A DNA stretch of 64,000 bases from an uncultured Bacteroidales bacterium (GTDB lineage Bacteria; Bacteroidota; Bacteroidia; Bacteroidales; UBA932): assembly GCA_900319405.1 (NCBI GenBank), contig ONOH01000004.1, forward strand, positions 62,001-126,000, given 5' to 3'. Every line of letters starts with the position of its first letter. Positions within the stretch are counted from its first letter, which is position 1. The notes under the pieces were generated by a model, which saw only the letters and a program-made list of their open reading frames with translations, searched no databases and had not been told where the DNA came from. Shown in pieces: positions 44,383 to 53,300 of this stretch. A program made the translations under genes and the position numbers.

Positions 44383-47300
44383 TTAGTCAAAATATCGCAT
44401 CGTTCGCAGCATTTCGAACACCATATCCACATATTTGGAGGAGGTGTGGTCCCAGCGGAAGCCCAGGCGGTGCAGGATCTGCATCGTGTAGGCGGTATCG
44501 GGAAGGGTTTCCACGCCTTCCGTCTCGGCCGCGGACTGCTGGTAGGCCACCAGGGGTGCCATGATGCGGGTCTTGGCGGGGTCGGCGTTGGCTTTCTCCA
44601 CGCGGCGGGAGAACTCATCCATTTCCACGTATTCCAGCGGCTTTCCGTCAATCTTTTCCAGGCGGAGAAGGATGTCGTCCATCGGGATGAGGTGGTTGTT
44701 GGAAACGTTGAATACGCAGTTTTCCAGCGGTGTTCCGGCCAGCAGCACCATCGCGTGGGCCGACTGGTCGATGGGCGAGAATTCCATCTTGCCTTCCAAC
44801 AGTTGGTAAGGGCAGGCGCCCAGCATCTTGAAGGCCTTCAGGCGGCCCATGGAGGCGTTGGCGTGCAGGTTCACCTGGAATTCACCGTCCCGGGCGCGGG
44901 GCGACAGGTTGCCGGCGCGCAGGATCTTGGCCTTCAGCGTTCCGCCGGCCATGTGCTCCAGGATGTGCCTTTCGGCCAGGAACTTGGAATGGACGTACTG
45001 GTTGTCCGTGAGCTGGCCGAAGAAGAGCATCTGCTCGGTGAGGGTTCCGGGGACATAGCCCGGCGTGAGGCCGCCCACGCTTTCGGTGGAGACGTGTACC
45101 AGATAGGCCCCGTTCTTTTCACAGAGGGCCACCAGGTTCTTGACGCCGCCGTAGTTGATGTCTTCAATGTCGCTTCCCTTGGAGAAGTGCTTCACGTTGG
45201 CGGCACAGTTGAACACCATGTCGATGTTCGTGAGCGGTTCCAGGGTCTCGGGACGGGTAATGTCTCCCGCAATGGGCCGGATGCGCGTTCCGAAGAGGCT
45301 GCGGTAGTCTTTTTCGAAGTAATATACCAGCATTTCCTTCAGGCGGCGTTCGGGGGTAAGGCTGCCCTTTCCCCGGAGCAGGCACCAGATGGTGGTGTCC
45401 GGTCCGGTGGTTTCCAGCAGCTCCTTGAGCACGTGGATGCCCAGGAAGCCGGTGGCGCCGGTCAGGAGGATGTTGCGGCCCAGCCGGAGGCGTTTTCCGC
45501 CCAGGAAGGACTCCAGCGTATTCTTCTGCAGCAGCGCGTCAATGGCCGAGTAGTCGTAGTCCGTAATATTGCTGTCCTGTTCGGCGGGAGCCTGGCCTCC
45601 TCCCAGGAAGGCCGCCAGCGAGCGGGCCGAAGGATGGGAGAAGACGTCGGAGTAGGCAAAGTGCAGGCCCTGTTTTTCAGCACTCACCATGACGTTGGTG
45701 ACCATCAGGGAGGAGCCTCCCAGGTCGAAGAAGGAGTCCGTGGCGCCTACGTGCTCCACGCCCAGAATCTCCGCGAAGATGGTGCAGAGGGCCTTTTCCG
45801 TTTCCCCGACGGGGGCTACGTACTCGTCCATCGAGCTGGGAACAACTTCCGGCAGGGCCTTGCGGTCCACCTTCTGGTTCACATTGAGCGGGATGGCCTC
45901 CAGCTGCATCCAGGCGGCGGGCACCATGTAGGGCGGCTTGCGCTCGCGGATGAAGTCTGCGGCGGCCTTAGCGTCGAACTTTCCTTCGGCAACGACATAG
46001 GCGGCCAGGAACTTGCCGCCGGAGGGGGCGTCCAGGGCCTGGACGGTGACATCCTTCACGCCCGGGAATTCCTGCAGCACGCTTTCCACCTCCTTGAGTT
46101 CGATGCGGAAGCCGCGAATCTTGACCTGGCGGTCTTTCCGGCCCACGAATTCGATGTTTCCGTCGGCACGGTAACGCACGATGTCACCGGAGTGGTACAT
46201 CTGCGTGCCGCTCTCGTAGGGGTTTTCCACAAAGACTTCGGCCGTCTTCTCCGGGTTGTTCAGGTAGCCCCGGCCCACGCCGGCGCCGGCGATGAGCAGC
46301 TCTCCGGCCGCCCCCACGGGCAGGCGCCTGAGCTGCCGGTCGGCCACATACAGCCGGACATTACTCAGGGGATGGCCGATGGGAATGTTCTCCTCCCGCT
46401 CCGTGACCCGGAAGACGGTGGTGAAAATGGTGCATTCCGTGGGGCCGTAGGCGTTGTAGAAAGGATAAGACGGCGGCGGCATGGAGACCAGTTTTTCTCC
46501 GCCTACCGACAGCTGTTTGAGGACGGGATTGTCCGGGAAGTTGCGGGCATACATCACGCCCACCTGGGTGGTCATGAAGCTGTGCGTGACGCCGTTGTCG
46601 ATGAGGTAGCGGTCCAGGGCGCCCAAGTCGTGCCGGACCGACTCGGGAATGATGCAGATGCAGGCGCCGGCGGTAAGGGCGGGATACTGGTCCATCATAT
46701 TGGCGTCGAAGCCGTAGCTGGCGAAGGCGGCCACCTTGTCTCCGGGCCGAAGCTGATAGTAGTCCCGGTACCAGGCGCAGAAATTGACCAGGTTGCGGTG
46801 CTCCAGCATACAGCCCTTTGGCGTTCCGGTGGAGCCGGACGTGTAGAGCAGGATGTAAAGGCCCTCCGGCTTGGGTCCGGCCACAGGGCAGGGGGCTTCG
46901 GGCAGGTTTTCCAGCTCTTCCGTGGTGAGCACGGGCCCCGTGTAGTCCCCGACCAGCGGAATGAGCTCCTTGTCGGCAATGAGGAGCCTGGCCCGGGAGT
47001 CCTGAATCATGAAATTGAGGCGCTCCGGCGGGTAGGAAGGATCCAGGGGCTGGTAGGCGCAGCCGGTTTTCATCACCGCCAGGGAGGCTTTGGTCATCCA
47101 GGTGTTGCGGTTGATGAGGACGGCCACCACCTCTTCTTCCCGGAGGCCGTAGCCGAGGATTTTCGCGGCCAGGGAATCGGTGTAACGGTCCAGCTTCCCG
47201 TAGCTGAGGGTTTCGCCTTCGAACAGTACGGCCGGGGCGTCCGGGGTGGCCTTGGCCTGCCGGCGGAAAAGGTCCACCACGGTCTGGCTCAGGTCCACTT

Positions 47301-50300
47301 CCTGGCTGTAGCAGTTGAACCCGTCCAGCTGCGCAAGGCGCTCGCCGTCCACAAGCGGAATCTCCGTGAGCGGGACGTTCTTCATGAGACCCCGCACCAC
47401 GCATTCCATGGCGTCGGCGAAGGACTGGATCAGCGGCTCGGAGTACAGGCTGCTGTCGTAGGCCAGGGCCAGCTCGGGGGCCTGCTCCGTGCCTTCGATG
47501 AAAATGCTCAGCGGGAACTTGGGCGTATCCTGCGCAACAATCTCATCTTCAAGCGCTTTTCCGTTTATACTGTGTTTCTCTACCAGTCCCACCTGGTAGG
47601 CCAGCATCACGGTCGGATGGAAGTCAAAGGCCGATGCCACACGGGCGAAGGGGTAGTTCTGGTAGGAGAGCGTAGCGGCGAAGTTGCGGTCGGTTTCGCG
47701 GAGGAAGTCGTCGGCCTTCCCGTCCCCCACTTCTGCGGAGAGGGCCATCGTGTTCACGAACATGCCGAAGGTGTTGGCGCAGCGCATGTCGCTCCGGCCG
47801 TTGGCCACGGTGCTCATGTACACCTTCTGCTGACCGCAAAAGGCGCTGACGGTCACAAAGGCGGCACCCAGGTAGTAACTGGCCGGGGAGATGCCAAGCG
47901 CGAGGCAGCGGGCCGTCACGTCGGCCCCTATCTTTTTGCGGAGCCAGCGTTCGTGGCCCACTTCGTCTTCCTGGGGCGTCTTGTCCGGGATGACGCCGGT
48001 CTCGTCCTCCTTCCCGGCCATCCGCTCGGCGAAGAAGGCTTCGGCCTCCCGGAACTCCTCGCTTTCCTGATAGGTTTTCTGGTCTTTGGCGTAGCGGAAG
48101 TAGCTGTAGTCTTCCTTTTCGGGGGCCTTTCCTTCCAGGGCCGCCGCCAGCTGGGCCAGGAAAACGTCGTAGGAATGGCCGTCAAAGATGAGGTGGTGGA
48201 AGTCCACCATCAGGCGCAGTTTCCCGGGCGTCTGGACGATGTTGAGCCGATAAAGGGGACCGGACAGGTCGTAGGGCTGCATGAAGGCTTCTTTCAGCTG
48301 TTCGTACTCCTGCTCGCTTCCGAGCTTGACGGAGGGGATTTCCGGGTCCGGTTTTCCGGGCACCAGATAGACTTTCCCGTCCCGTTGCTCCAGACGGCCG
48401 GTCACGCCGGGATGGGCCTCCAGCACATCCAGAAGGGCCTTTTTCAGGGCCGATACCTGGACTCCTTCGGGGAAGGTGAGGATAAAGGGCAGGTTGTAGG
48501 CCGTGGACGAAGGGTTCTTGACGCAGTCCAGGTACAGGCCCGTCTGCTGGAAGCTGAGCTCCTGGGGCTCGTCCCCGATGTTTTCAGGAGCGGCTTCCTT
48601 GGCTTTGTCCTGGGACAGGAGGATGGCAAGCACATCGTTCTCGATGCTTTGCAGGCTGGCCGTCTTGGCAAAGCTGTTCATGTCCGGCTCCAGGCCGAAA
48701 CGCTTGTACAGCTCGGTGGCCAGGCGCAGGGCCCCCAGCGAGGACAGGCCGCTGTAATAGAGCGGCTCCGTTAGGCCGAATCCGCCGATGCCCACGGTCT
48801 CCTTGATCATCTTGCCGATCTGCTCTTCCAGCATGTTGAGGGGTGCTACATGGGCCTCAGCCTTCCGTTCCTGCGGCTCCGGTTTGGGAAGGGCCTTCAC
48901 GTCCACCTTCTGGTTGACGTTCAGGGGAATGGCATCGATCTGCATCGTGACGGCCGGCACCATGTACGGGGGCTTTTTGGCGGCGATGAAACTGTCCAGC
49001 TGTTGAATGTCTATTTCCTTGGGGCTGACGATATAGGCCGCCAGGAACTTGCCGGCACCGGCGCCGGGTTCGTCGAAGGCCTGCACGGTAACGTCTTGGA
49101 TGTCGGGGAATTCGCGGATGACGGCCTCCACTTCCTTGAGCTCGATGCGGAAGCCGCGGATTTTCACTTGGCCGTCCTTCCGGCCCAGGAATTCTATCTT
49201 TCCGTCCTCCCGTTCGCGGACGATGTCGCCGGTGCGGTAGGCGCGGCTGTATTCGGGGTCTTTGTCAAAAGGGTTGTCCACAAAGACTTCGGCCGTTTTG
49301 TCGGGGCGGTTGAGGTAGCCCAGGCCCACCTGCGTTCCTGTAATCCAGAGTTCTCCCTGCTCTCCCTTGGGCACCTGCTTCCCGTCCTTGACGATGTACA
49401 CCCGGATATCCTTCATCGGCCGGCCGATGGGAATGTTCTCTTCCTGCTTTTTCACCTCTTCGTACAGCACGTAGCAGATGGTTTCCGTGGGGCCGTAGCA
49501 GTTGAACAGGCGGTAGTGCGGCAGCGGGAAGCTGGCCATCTTCTCTCCGCCGGTGTACATGGTTTTGAGTCCTTTGCAGTCCGGATAGTTGATGGCGAAC
49601 TGGGTGGCCACCTGGGTGGTCATAAAGCAGCTGGTGATGCCGTTGGCCTCAAAGTATTCGTGCAGGGCAGGGAGATTGAGCCGGATTCGCTCCGGAATGA
49701 TGTAAAGGGTGCCGCCACTGACAAGGGCGCCGTAGAGGTCTCCCACGAAGGCGTCGAAGCCAAAACTGGCGTAGGCGGAAATATGGGAGGAGGGGTCCAG
49801 GCCCATGAGCTGGCTATGGTGGCTGCAATAGGCGTAGATGTTCTTGTGGCAGAGCATGCAGCCCTTGGGCGTGCCGGTGGTGCCGCTGGTGTACAGGAGG
49901 ATGAACAGATCTTCCGGCTTGGGCGGCTCTGCCTGCGGCGTTCCGGGATGCAGTTTGCGGATATCGGCCGTCTTCAAAACGGGTCCCTTGTACTCCTTCA
50001 GGATGGGAAGGAGGTCTTCGTCGGCAATCAGCATTTGGGCGCCGGCGTCCTTCATCATGAATTCCAGGCGCTCCGGCGGATAGGACGGGTCCAGCGGGAG
50101 ATAGGCGCAACCGGCCTTGAGGGCGCCCAGGGGAGCCAGCATCATATATTCGTTGCGGCCCAGCATGATGCCTACAACGCTCCCCGGTGAAACCTTGGAT
50201 TCAATGTAAGCGGCGAGATTGTCGGTCAACTCGTCTACTTCCCCGTAGCTTAAGCGGGTATTCTCATAAACCAAAGCGGGATGCTCGCAGCGGGCTTTTG

Positions 50301-50349
50301 CGTGCTCGCGGAAAGCATCCAAAACGGTGTTGAAAGAAGACGGTTCCAT
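44383..50349 (-). CDS. Dimodular nonribosomal peptide synthetase, A-T-C-A-T-R
   Basis: Protein of 1988 residues, read as six domains. Adenylation 1, about 20-505, has FILLYTSGTTGTPKGCM, NCYGPTET and YRTGD. Carrier 1 has YYSGLSSLGAL (Ser537). Condensation, about 590-1020, has an intact HHLIFDG at 718-724. Adenylation 2, about 1035-1490, has LYILLYTSGSTGTPKGCM and NAYGPTE. Carrier 2 has FFDLGGSSL (Ser1547). Terminal NAD(P)H reductase, about 1620-1988, has GATGFLG at 1631 and Tyr1785-x3-Lys1789. There is no starter condensation domain and no thioesterase, so an unacylated dipeptide should leave as an aldehyde. Hand alignment to GrsA gives codes D-A-G-F-Y-G-C-C-Y (A1) and D-A-M-F-S-G-A-I-F (A2). 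The leading Asp of each fits alpha-amino acids; exact substrates are unassigned. No phosphopantetheinyl transferase is nearby. Confidence 0.93.
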   Translation of the reverse strand: MEPSSFNTVLDAFREHAKARCEHPALVYENTRLSYGEVDELTDNLAAYIESKVSPGSVVGIMLGRNEYMMLAPLGALKAGCAYLPLDPSYPPERLEFMMKDAGAQMLIADEDLLPILKEYKGPVLKTADIRKLHPGTPQAEPPKPEDLFILLYTSGTTGTPKGCMLCHKNIYAYCSHHSQLMGLDPSSHISAYASFGFDAFVGDLYGALVSGGTLYIIPERIRLNLPALHEYFEANGITSCFMTTQVATQFAINYPDCKGLKTMYTGGEKMASFPLPHYRLFNCYGPTETICYVLYEEVKKQEENIPIGRPMKDIRVYIVKDGKQVPKGEQGELWITGTQVGLGYLNRPDKTAEVFVDNPFDKDPEYSRAYRTGDIVREREDGKIEFLGRKDGQVKIRGFRIELKEVEAVIREFPDIQDVTVQAFDEPGAGAGKFLAAYIVSPKEIDIQQLDSFIAAKKPPYMVPAVTMQIDAIPLNVNQKVDVKALPKPEPQERKAEAHVAPLNMLEEQIGKMIKETVGIGGFGLTEPLYYSGLSSLGALRLATELYKRFGLEPDMNSFAKTASLQSIENDVLAILLSQDKAKEAAPENIGDEPQELSFQQTGLYLDCVKNPSSTAYNLPFILTFPEGVQVSALKKALLDVLEAHPGVTGRLEQRDGKVYLVPGKPDPEIPSVKLGSEQEYEQLKEAFMQPYDLSGPLYRLNIVQTPGKLRLMVDFHHLIFDGHSYDVFLAQLAAALEGKAPEKEDYSYFRYAKDQKTYQESEEFREAEAFFAERMAGKEDETGVIPDKTPQEDEVGHERWLRKKIGADVTARCLALGISPASYYLGAAFVTVSAFCGQQKVYMSTVANGRSDMRCANTFGMFVNTMALSAEVGDGKADDFLRETDRNFAATLSYQNYPFARVASAFDFHPTVMLAYQVGLVEKHSINGKALEDEIVAQDTPKFPLSIFIEGTEQAPELALAYDSSLYSEPLIQSFADAMECVVRGLMKNVPLTEIPLVDGERLAQLDGFNCYSQEVDLSQTVVDLFRRQAKATPDAPAVLFEGETLSYGKLDRYTDSLAAKILGYGLREEEVVAVLINRNTWMTKASLAVMKTGCAYQPLDPSYPPERLNFMIQDSRARLLIADKELIPLVGDYTGPVLTTEELENLPEAPCPVAGPKPEGLYILLYTSGSTGTPKGCMLEHRNLVNFCAWYRDYYQLRPGDKVAAFASYGFDANMMDQYPALTAGACICIIPESVRHDLGALDRYLIDNGVTHSFMTTQVGVMYARNFPDNPVLKQLSVGGEKLVSMPPPSYPFYNAYGPTECTIFTTVFRVTEREENIPIGHPLSNVRLYVADRQLRRLPVGAAGELLIAGAGVGRGYLNNPEKTAEVFVENPYESGTQMYHSGDIVRYRADGNIEFVGRKDRQVKIRGFRIELKEVESVLQEFPGVKDVTVQALDAPSGGKFLAAYVVAEGKFDAKAAADFIRERKPPYMVPAAWMQLEAIPLNVNQKVDRKALPEVVPSSMDEYVAPVGETEKALCTIFAEILGVEHVGATDSFFDLGGSSLMVTNVMVSAEKQGLHFAYSDVFSHPSARSLAAFLGGGQAPAEQDSNITDYDYSAIDALLQKNTLESFLGGKRLRLGRNILLTGATGFLGIHVLKELLETTGPDTTIWCLLRGKGSLTPERRLKEMLVYYFEKDYRSLFGTRIRPIAGDITRPETLEPLTNIDMVFNCAANVKHFSKGSDIEDINYGGVKNLVALCEKNGAYLVHVSTESVGGLTPGYVPGTLTEQMLFFGQLTDNQYVHSKFLAERHILEHMAGGTLKAKILRAGNLSPRARDGEFQVNLHANASMGRLKAFKMLGACPYQLLEGKMEFSPIDQSAHAMVLLAGTPLENCVFNVSNNHLIPMDDILLRLEKIDGKPLEYVEMDEFSRRVEKANADPAKTRIMAPLVAYQQSAAETEGVETLPDTAYTMQILHRLGFRWDHTSSKYVDMVFEMLRTMRYFD

Positions 50350-50371
50350 AGCAATAATCTTTTTGTATTCA

Positions 50372-50403
50372 CAAATTTATAATATAAATTTTCAAAAGCC
50401 AAA
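50372..50403 (-). promoter_or_regulatory. Consensus promoter for the NRPS
   Basis: On the minus strand: TTTG (50403-50400), a 20-bp spacer, TAAATTTG (50379-50372), an exact Bacteroidota -33/-7 pair 22 bp before the NRPS ATG. It predicts transcription by the housekeeping sigma factor. Confidence 0.7.
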
Positions 50404-50412
50404 TCTTGAGGC

Positions 50413-50443
50413 TTTGACTTCTCGAAAATTGATTATAACTTTA
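50413..50443 (+). promoter_or_regulatory. Promoter for the SpoIIE-STAS genes
   Basis: TTTG (50413-50416), a 19-bp spacer, TAACTTTA (50436-50443, one mismatch to TAnnTTTG), 15 bp before the ATG at 50459. It runs away from the NRPS promoter, with the two -33 boxes only 9 bp apart. Confidence 0.55.
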
Positions 50444-50458
50444 CCGATTGATAAAAGT

Positions 50459-52570
50459 ATGGCTATGAAGTCCTTAAAGACCAGGTCCTGGCTCCCCCGT
50501 TTCGGGATTGTGGTGATGGCCGCCGTCCTGGTGGAGCTCATCTCCGTGGTGCAGTACCGGCGCGTCCGCAGCATGCTGGCCGAAGAGATGGAACTGCGCA
50601 GCCATGCGGCGATGCAATCCAGGGTAAACGAAATCGAGCATGTGCTTTCGCTTACGGAGACTACGATGGCAGAGAATGAGGGATATGTCCTGCACAGCCT
50701 GTCACATCCGGATTCGGTCTATTCCGCCCTGGCAAGCCTTATAGATGACAACCCGTACGTGGTGGGGGCGCGTATAGCCTTCATCCCCTATTTCTATCCG
50801 TCCATCGGCCGTCTTTATGAACCCTGTGTCCGCGAAAGCAGGGACGGAAGCGTTTTGTTTACGCAGATAGCCGGTCCGGACCATGACTATACCCGGGACG
50901 AGGACTACATTTGGGCCCTGGATTCACTGATGGCCTTCTGGACCGACCCTGTCCTGGACGGTCCGGACTCGCTCTCCATTTCCACCTATTCCAAGCCCCT
51001 TTTCAACTCCAAGGGAAAAATGGTCGCCCTGTGCGGCCTGGACATAGACCTTTCCTGGCTGGGAGACACCCTGAATGCCCATCGGCGCTTTCCTTCTTCC
51101 TTCGGCCTGCTGCTCACGAAGGAAGGAAAACTGTTGGCCGGTCCTTCCGATCTGCAAATACCCGGGGAGGAGGTTCACAAGGTGGTGGAGATTTTGAACG
51201 GGCGTCTTCCGGAATCGGCCGTCCCGGGCATTGCCATTCGGACCGCGGCCCTGGACAAGGACCCTTACTGGGAGGTGGTCATGGTATACAAGACGGATGA
51301 GGTTTTTGCCCGGGTGAAAAAGATGCGGAGGCAGCAGTTCTTCTATCTGCTCCTGGCCTTGGCCATCCTGGCCTTTATGATCAACCTTTTTGCCCGCAAT
51401 GAAAGGAAACTGCGTGAGGCGACCGTCGAGCAGGCCCGCATAAGCGGAGAGTTGGAGGTGGCCCGAAATATCCAGCTGGAGATGCTTCCCAAAGAGTTTC
51501 CGGCCGATGTTTACGGTTTCCTTGAGCCTGCGCGAGAGGTGGGCGGAGACCTTTTTGACTTCTATCGGCGCGACGGAAAGTTCTTCTTCTGTGTGGGTGA
51601 CGTGAGCGGCAAAGGCGTCCCGGCGGCCATGCTCATGTCCATGATTCATTCGCTGTTCCGCATGATTTCCCAGAAACAGGAGAGCCCTTCGCATATTGTG
51701 CGGGTCCTGAATGAGGAAATCTGCCGGGACAACCGGAGCAATATGTTCGTGACCTTCTTCGTGGGCTGCCTGGATTTTTATACCGGCAAGCTCCGTTTTT
51801 GTAACGCCGGTCACGACAAGCCTTTCCTTCTGAACGATTCCGTTTCCCTGCTTCCGGTGAAGTCCAACCTTCCGCTGGGCGTTTTCCCCGATACGGACTT
51901 TGCTGAGGAAAGCCTCCAGCTCAGCGCTGATACTTCCCTTTTCCTCTATACTGACGGCCTCACCGAAGCCATGAATACCAGCCGCGAGGCCTTCGGTCGT
52001 CCTCGCGTCCAGGAGGTGTTGGAAGATAGCCTGAGTCGTTCGCTTTCTCCGCGCGAGACGGTGGATGCCCTCAGCCGATCGGCCCATGAGTTTGTGGGGA
52101 CGGCTCCCCAGAGCGATGACCTCACCATGCTGCTTCTTCGCTATCGGCCCGGAGACTTGTTCTGCAGGATTATTTCCTTATCCACCCGTACCGAGGAAGT
52201 TTCCCGCCTGAACGATTTTCTCAAGGACGTCTGTGCCGATTTGAAGCTGGAGCACAAGATGGCTCTCGGGATGCGCCTGGCCGTGGAGGAAATGGTGGTG
52301 AACGTAATCAATTACGCTTATCCCGAAAATCGGGAAGGTACAGTTTTTGTGTATGCCGACAGTGACCGGAAGGAGCTGCGCTTCACCATCGTGGATTCGG
52401 GAACCCCCTTCGACCCTACCGCCGTGATTCCCGCCTCCACCACCCTGGATGCCGAGAGCCGACCCATCGGCGGACTCGGGATCCTGCTGGCCCGCAAGAT
52501 TATGGATTCGGTTTCCTATTGCCGGAAAGAGAACAATAATGTATTAACTTTAACCAAATCGATCGTATAA
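50459..52570 (+). CDS. Membrane sensor with SpoIIE phosphatase and RsbW-like ATPase domains
   Basis: Protein of 703 residues. One membrane helix (FGIVVMAAVLVELISVVQY) precedes an extracytoplasmic sensor of about 260 residues, with a Cache-like look (NPYVVGARIAFIPYFYPS). A second helix (FFYLLLALAILAFMINLFA) follows. Then comes a PP2C/SpoIIE phosphatase: EPAREVGGDLFDFY, VGDVSGKGVPAAMLM, FLYTDGLTEAMN and QSDDLTMLLL, which carry the metal-binding Asp residues. The last 120 residues are a GHKL ATPase like RsbW (AVEEMVVNVINYAYP; IVDSGTPFDP; GGLGILLAR). It probably sets the phosphorylation state of the STAS protein encoded 2 bp downstream. An alternative ATG is at 50465. Confidence 0.9.
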   Translation: MAMKSLKTRSWLPRFGIVVMAAVLVELISVVQYRRVRSMLAEEMELRSHAAMQSRVNEIEHVLSLTETTMAENEGYVLHSLSHPDSVYSALASLIDDNPYVVGARIAFIPYFYPSIGRLYEPCVRESRDGSVLFTQIAGPDHDYTRDEDYIWALDSLMAFWTDPVLDGPDSLSISTYSKPLFNSKGKMVALCGLDIDLSWLGDTLNAHRRFPSSFGLLLTKEGKLLAGPSDLQIPGEEVHKVVEILNGRLPESAVPGIAIRTAALDKDPYWEVVMVYKTDEVFARVKKMRRQQFFYLLLALAILAFMINLFARNERKLREATVEQARISGELEVARNIQLEMLPKEFPADVYGFLEPAREVGGDLFDFYRRDGKFFFCVGDVSGKGVPAAMLMSMIHSLFRMISQKQESPSHIVRVLNEEICRDNRSNMFVTFFVGCLDFYTGKLRFCNAGHDKPFLLNDSVSLLPVKSNLPLGVFPDTDFAEESLQLSADTSLFLYTDGLTEAMNTSREAFGRPRVQEVLEDSLSRSLSPRETVDALSRSAHEFVGTAPQSDDLTMLLLRYRPGDLFCRIISLSTRTEEVSRLNDFLKDVCADLKLEHKMALGMRLAVEEMVVNVINYAYPENREGTVFVYADSDRKELRFTIVDSGTPFDPTAVIPASTTLDAESRPIGGLGILLARKIMDSVSYCRKENNNVLTLTKSIV

Positions 52571-52572
52571 CT

Positions 52573-52875
52573 ATGACAACCTCCATTCAGGAAATTGACG
52601 GCAAACTTGTTGCCACCCTCAACGGAGAGCTGGATACTGCGGCCGCCCTCGAGACGGAAAAGGCCCTTGAGCCCCTTCTCCACAGTGAGGGTAAGGATGT
52701 AATTATGGACTGCACCAACTTGGAATACATCGCCTCCAGTGGTCTCCGCATCCTTTTGAGCATTCTCAAGCAGGCCAAGTCCGTTGGCTCCCGCGTAGTT
52801 CTCAAAAACGTCAATGACGTGGTACGAGACGTGCTTGACCTCACGGGCTTCGTCTCCATCTTCGAATTCGAGTAG
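52573..52875 (+). CDS. STAS-domain anti-sigma-factor antagonist
   Basis: Protein of 100 residues, a single STAS domain: IDGKLVATLNGELDTAAALE, VIMDCTNLEYIASSGLRILL, DLTGFVSIFEF. The serine pair in YIASSGLR corresponds to the phosphorylated Ser of SpoIIAA/RsbV proteins. It lies 2 bp after the phosphatase/kinase fusion, so the three activities (kinase, phosphatase, switch protein) sit in one operon. The downstream target (sigma factor or other effector) is not in the window. Confidence 0.92.
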   Translation: MTTSIQEIDGKLVATLNGELDTAAALETEKALEPLLHSEGKDVIMDCTNLEYIASSGLRILLSILKQAKSVGSRVVLKNVNDVVRDVLDLTGFVSIFEFE

Positions 52876-52880
52876 GGCAG

Positions 52881-53300
52881 ATGGTCTCTTATTTCACGCA
52901 GGATATCGTTTTCCCTTTCAAGGAAAAGCGACTCACTTCGCGTTGGCTCAAGTTTGTTGCCGAGAGTGAGTCCAAACGTCTTGGAGATGTTGCGATTATA
53001 TTTTGTTCCGATAATTATATTCTGGATATCAATATAAAATATCTCCAACACGATTATTACACAGATATCATTACCTTCGACTACTGCGAGGGAAACCGCC
53101 TTTGTGGAGACCTCTTCATCTCTGTCGATTCCGTCCGTGAGAACGCCTCTTTGTACGGGACCGAGTTTGTCGATGAACTGAATCGCGTCATTGTCCACGG
53201 CCTCCTCCATCTGATGGGCTATGACGACCATACGGAAGAGGACATTGCTATGATGCGTGCCAAGGAGAACTATTACCTTTCGCAGCGCGCCAGCGTATGA
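52881..53300 (+). CDS. ybeY: Endoribonuclease YbeY (16S rRNA maturation)
   Basis: Protein of 139 residues with the zinc-binding motif [12 protein letters not shown] (HxxxHxxGYDH type) and the family stretch [20 protein letters not shown]. YbeY matures the 3' end of 16S rRNA and takes part in ribosome quality control. It begins 5 bp after the STAS gene and overlaps mnmG by 4 nt (ATGA), forming a housekeeping pair with it. Confidence 0.94.
   Translation: MVSYFTQDIVFPFKEKRLTSRWLKFVAESESKRLGDVAIIFCSDNYILDINIKYLQHDYYTDIITFDYCEGNRLCGDLFISVDSVRENASLYGTEFVDELNRVIVHGLLHLMGYDDHTEEDIAMMRAKENYYLSQRASV

Noticed and set aside
44446..48774. A 1442-codon open frame on the plus strand opposite the NRPS
   Set aside because: It is the antisense of a GC-rich gene whose codon bias removes stops; the translation has no domain, and the minus strand carries a complete NRPS.
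44383..50349. Interpretation of the NRPS as a siderophore synthetase
   Set aside because: There is no cyclisation or aryl-acid module, no iron-uptake genes adjoin it, and it releases by reduction.
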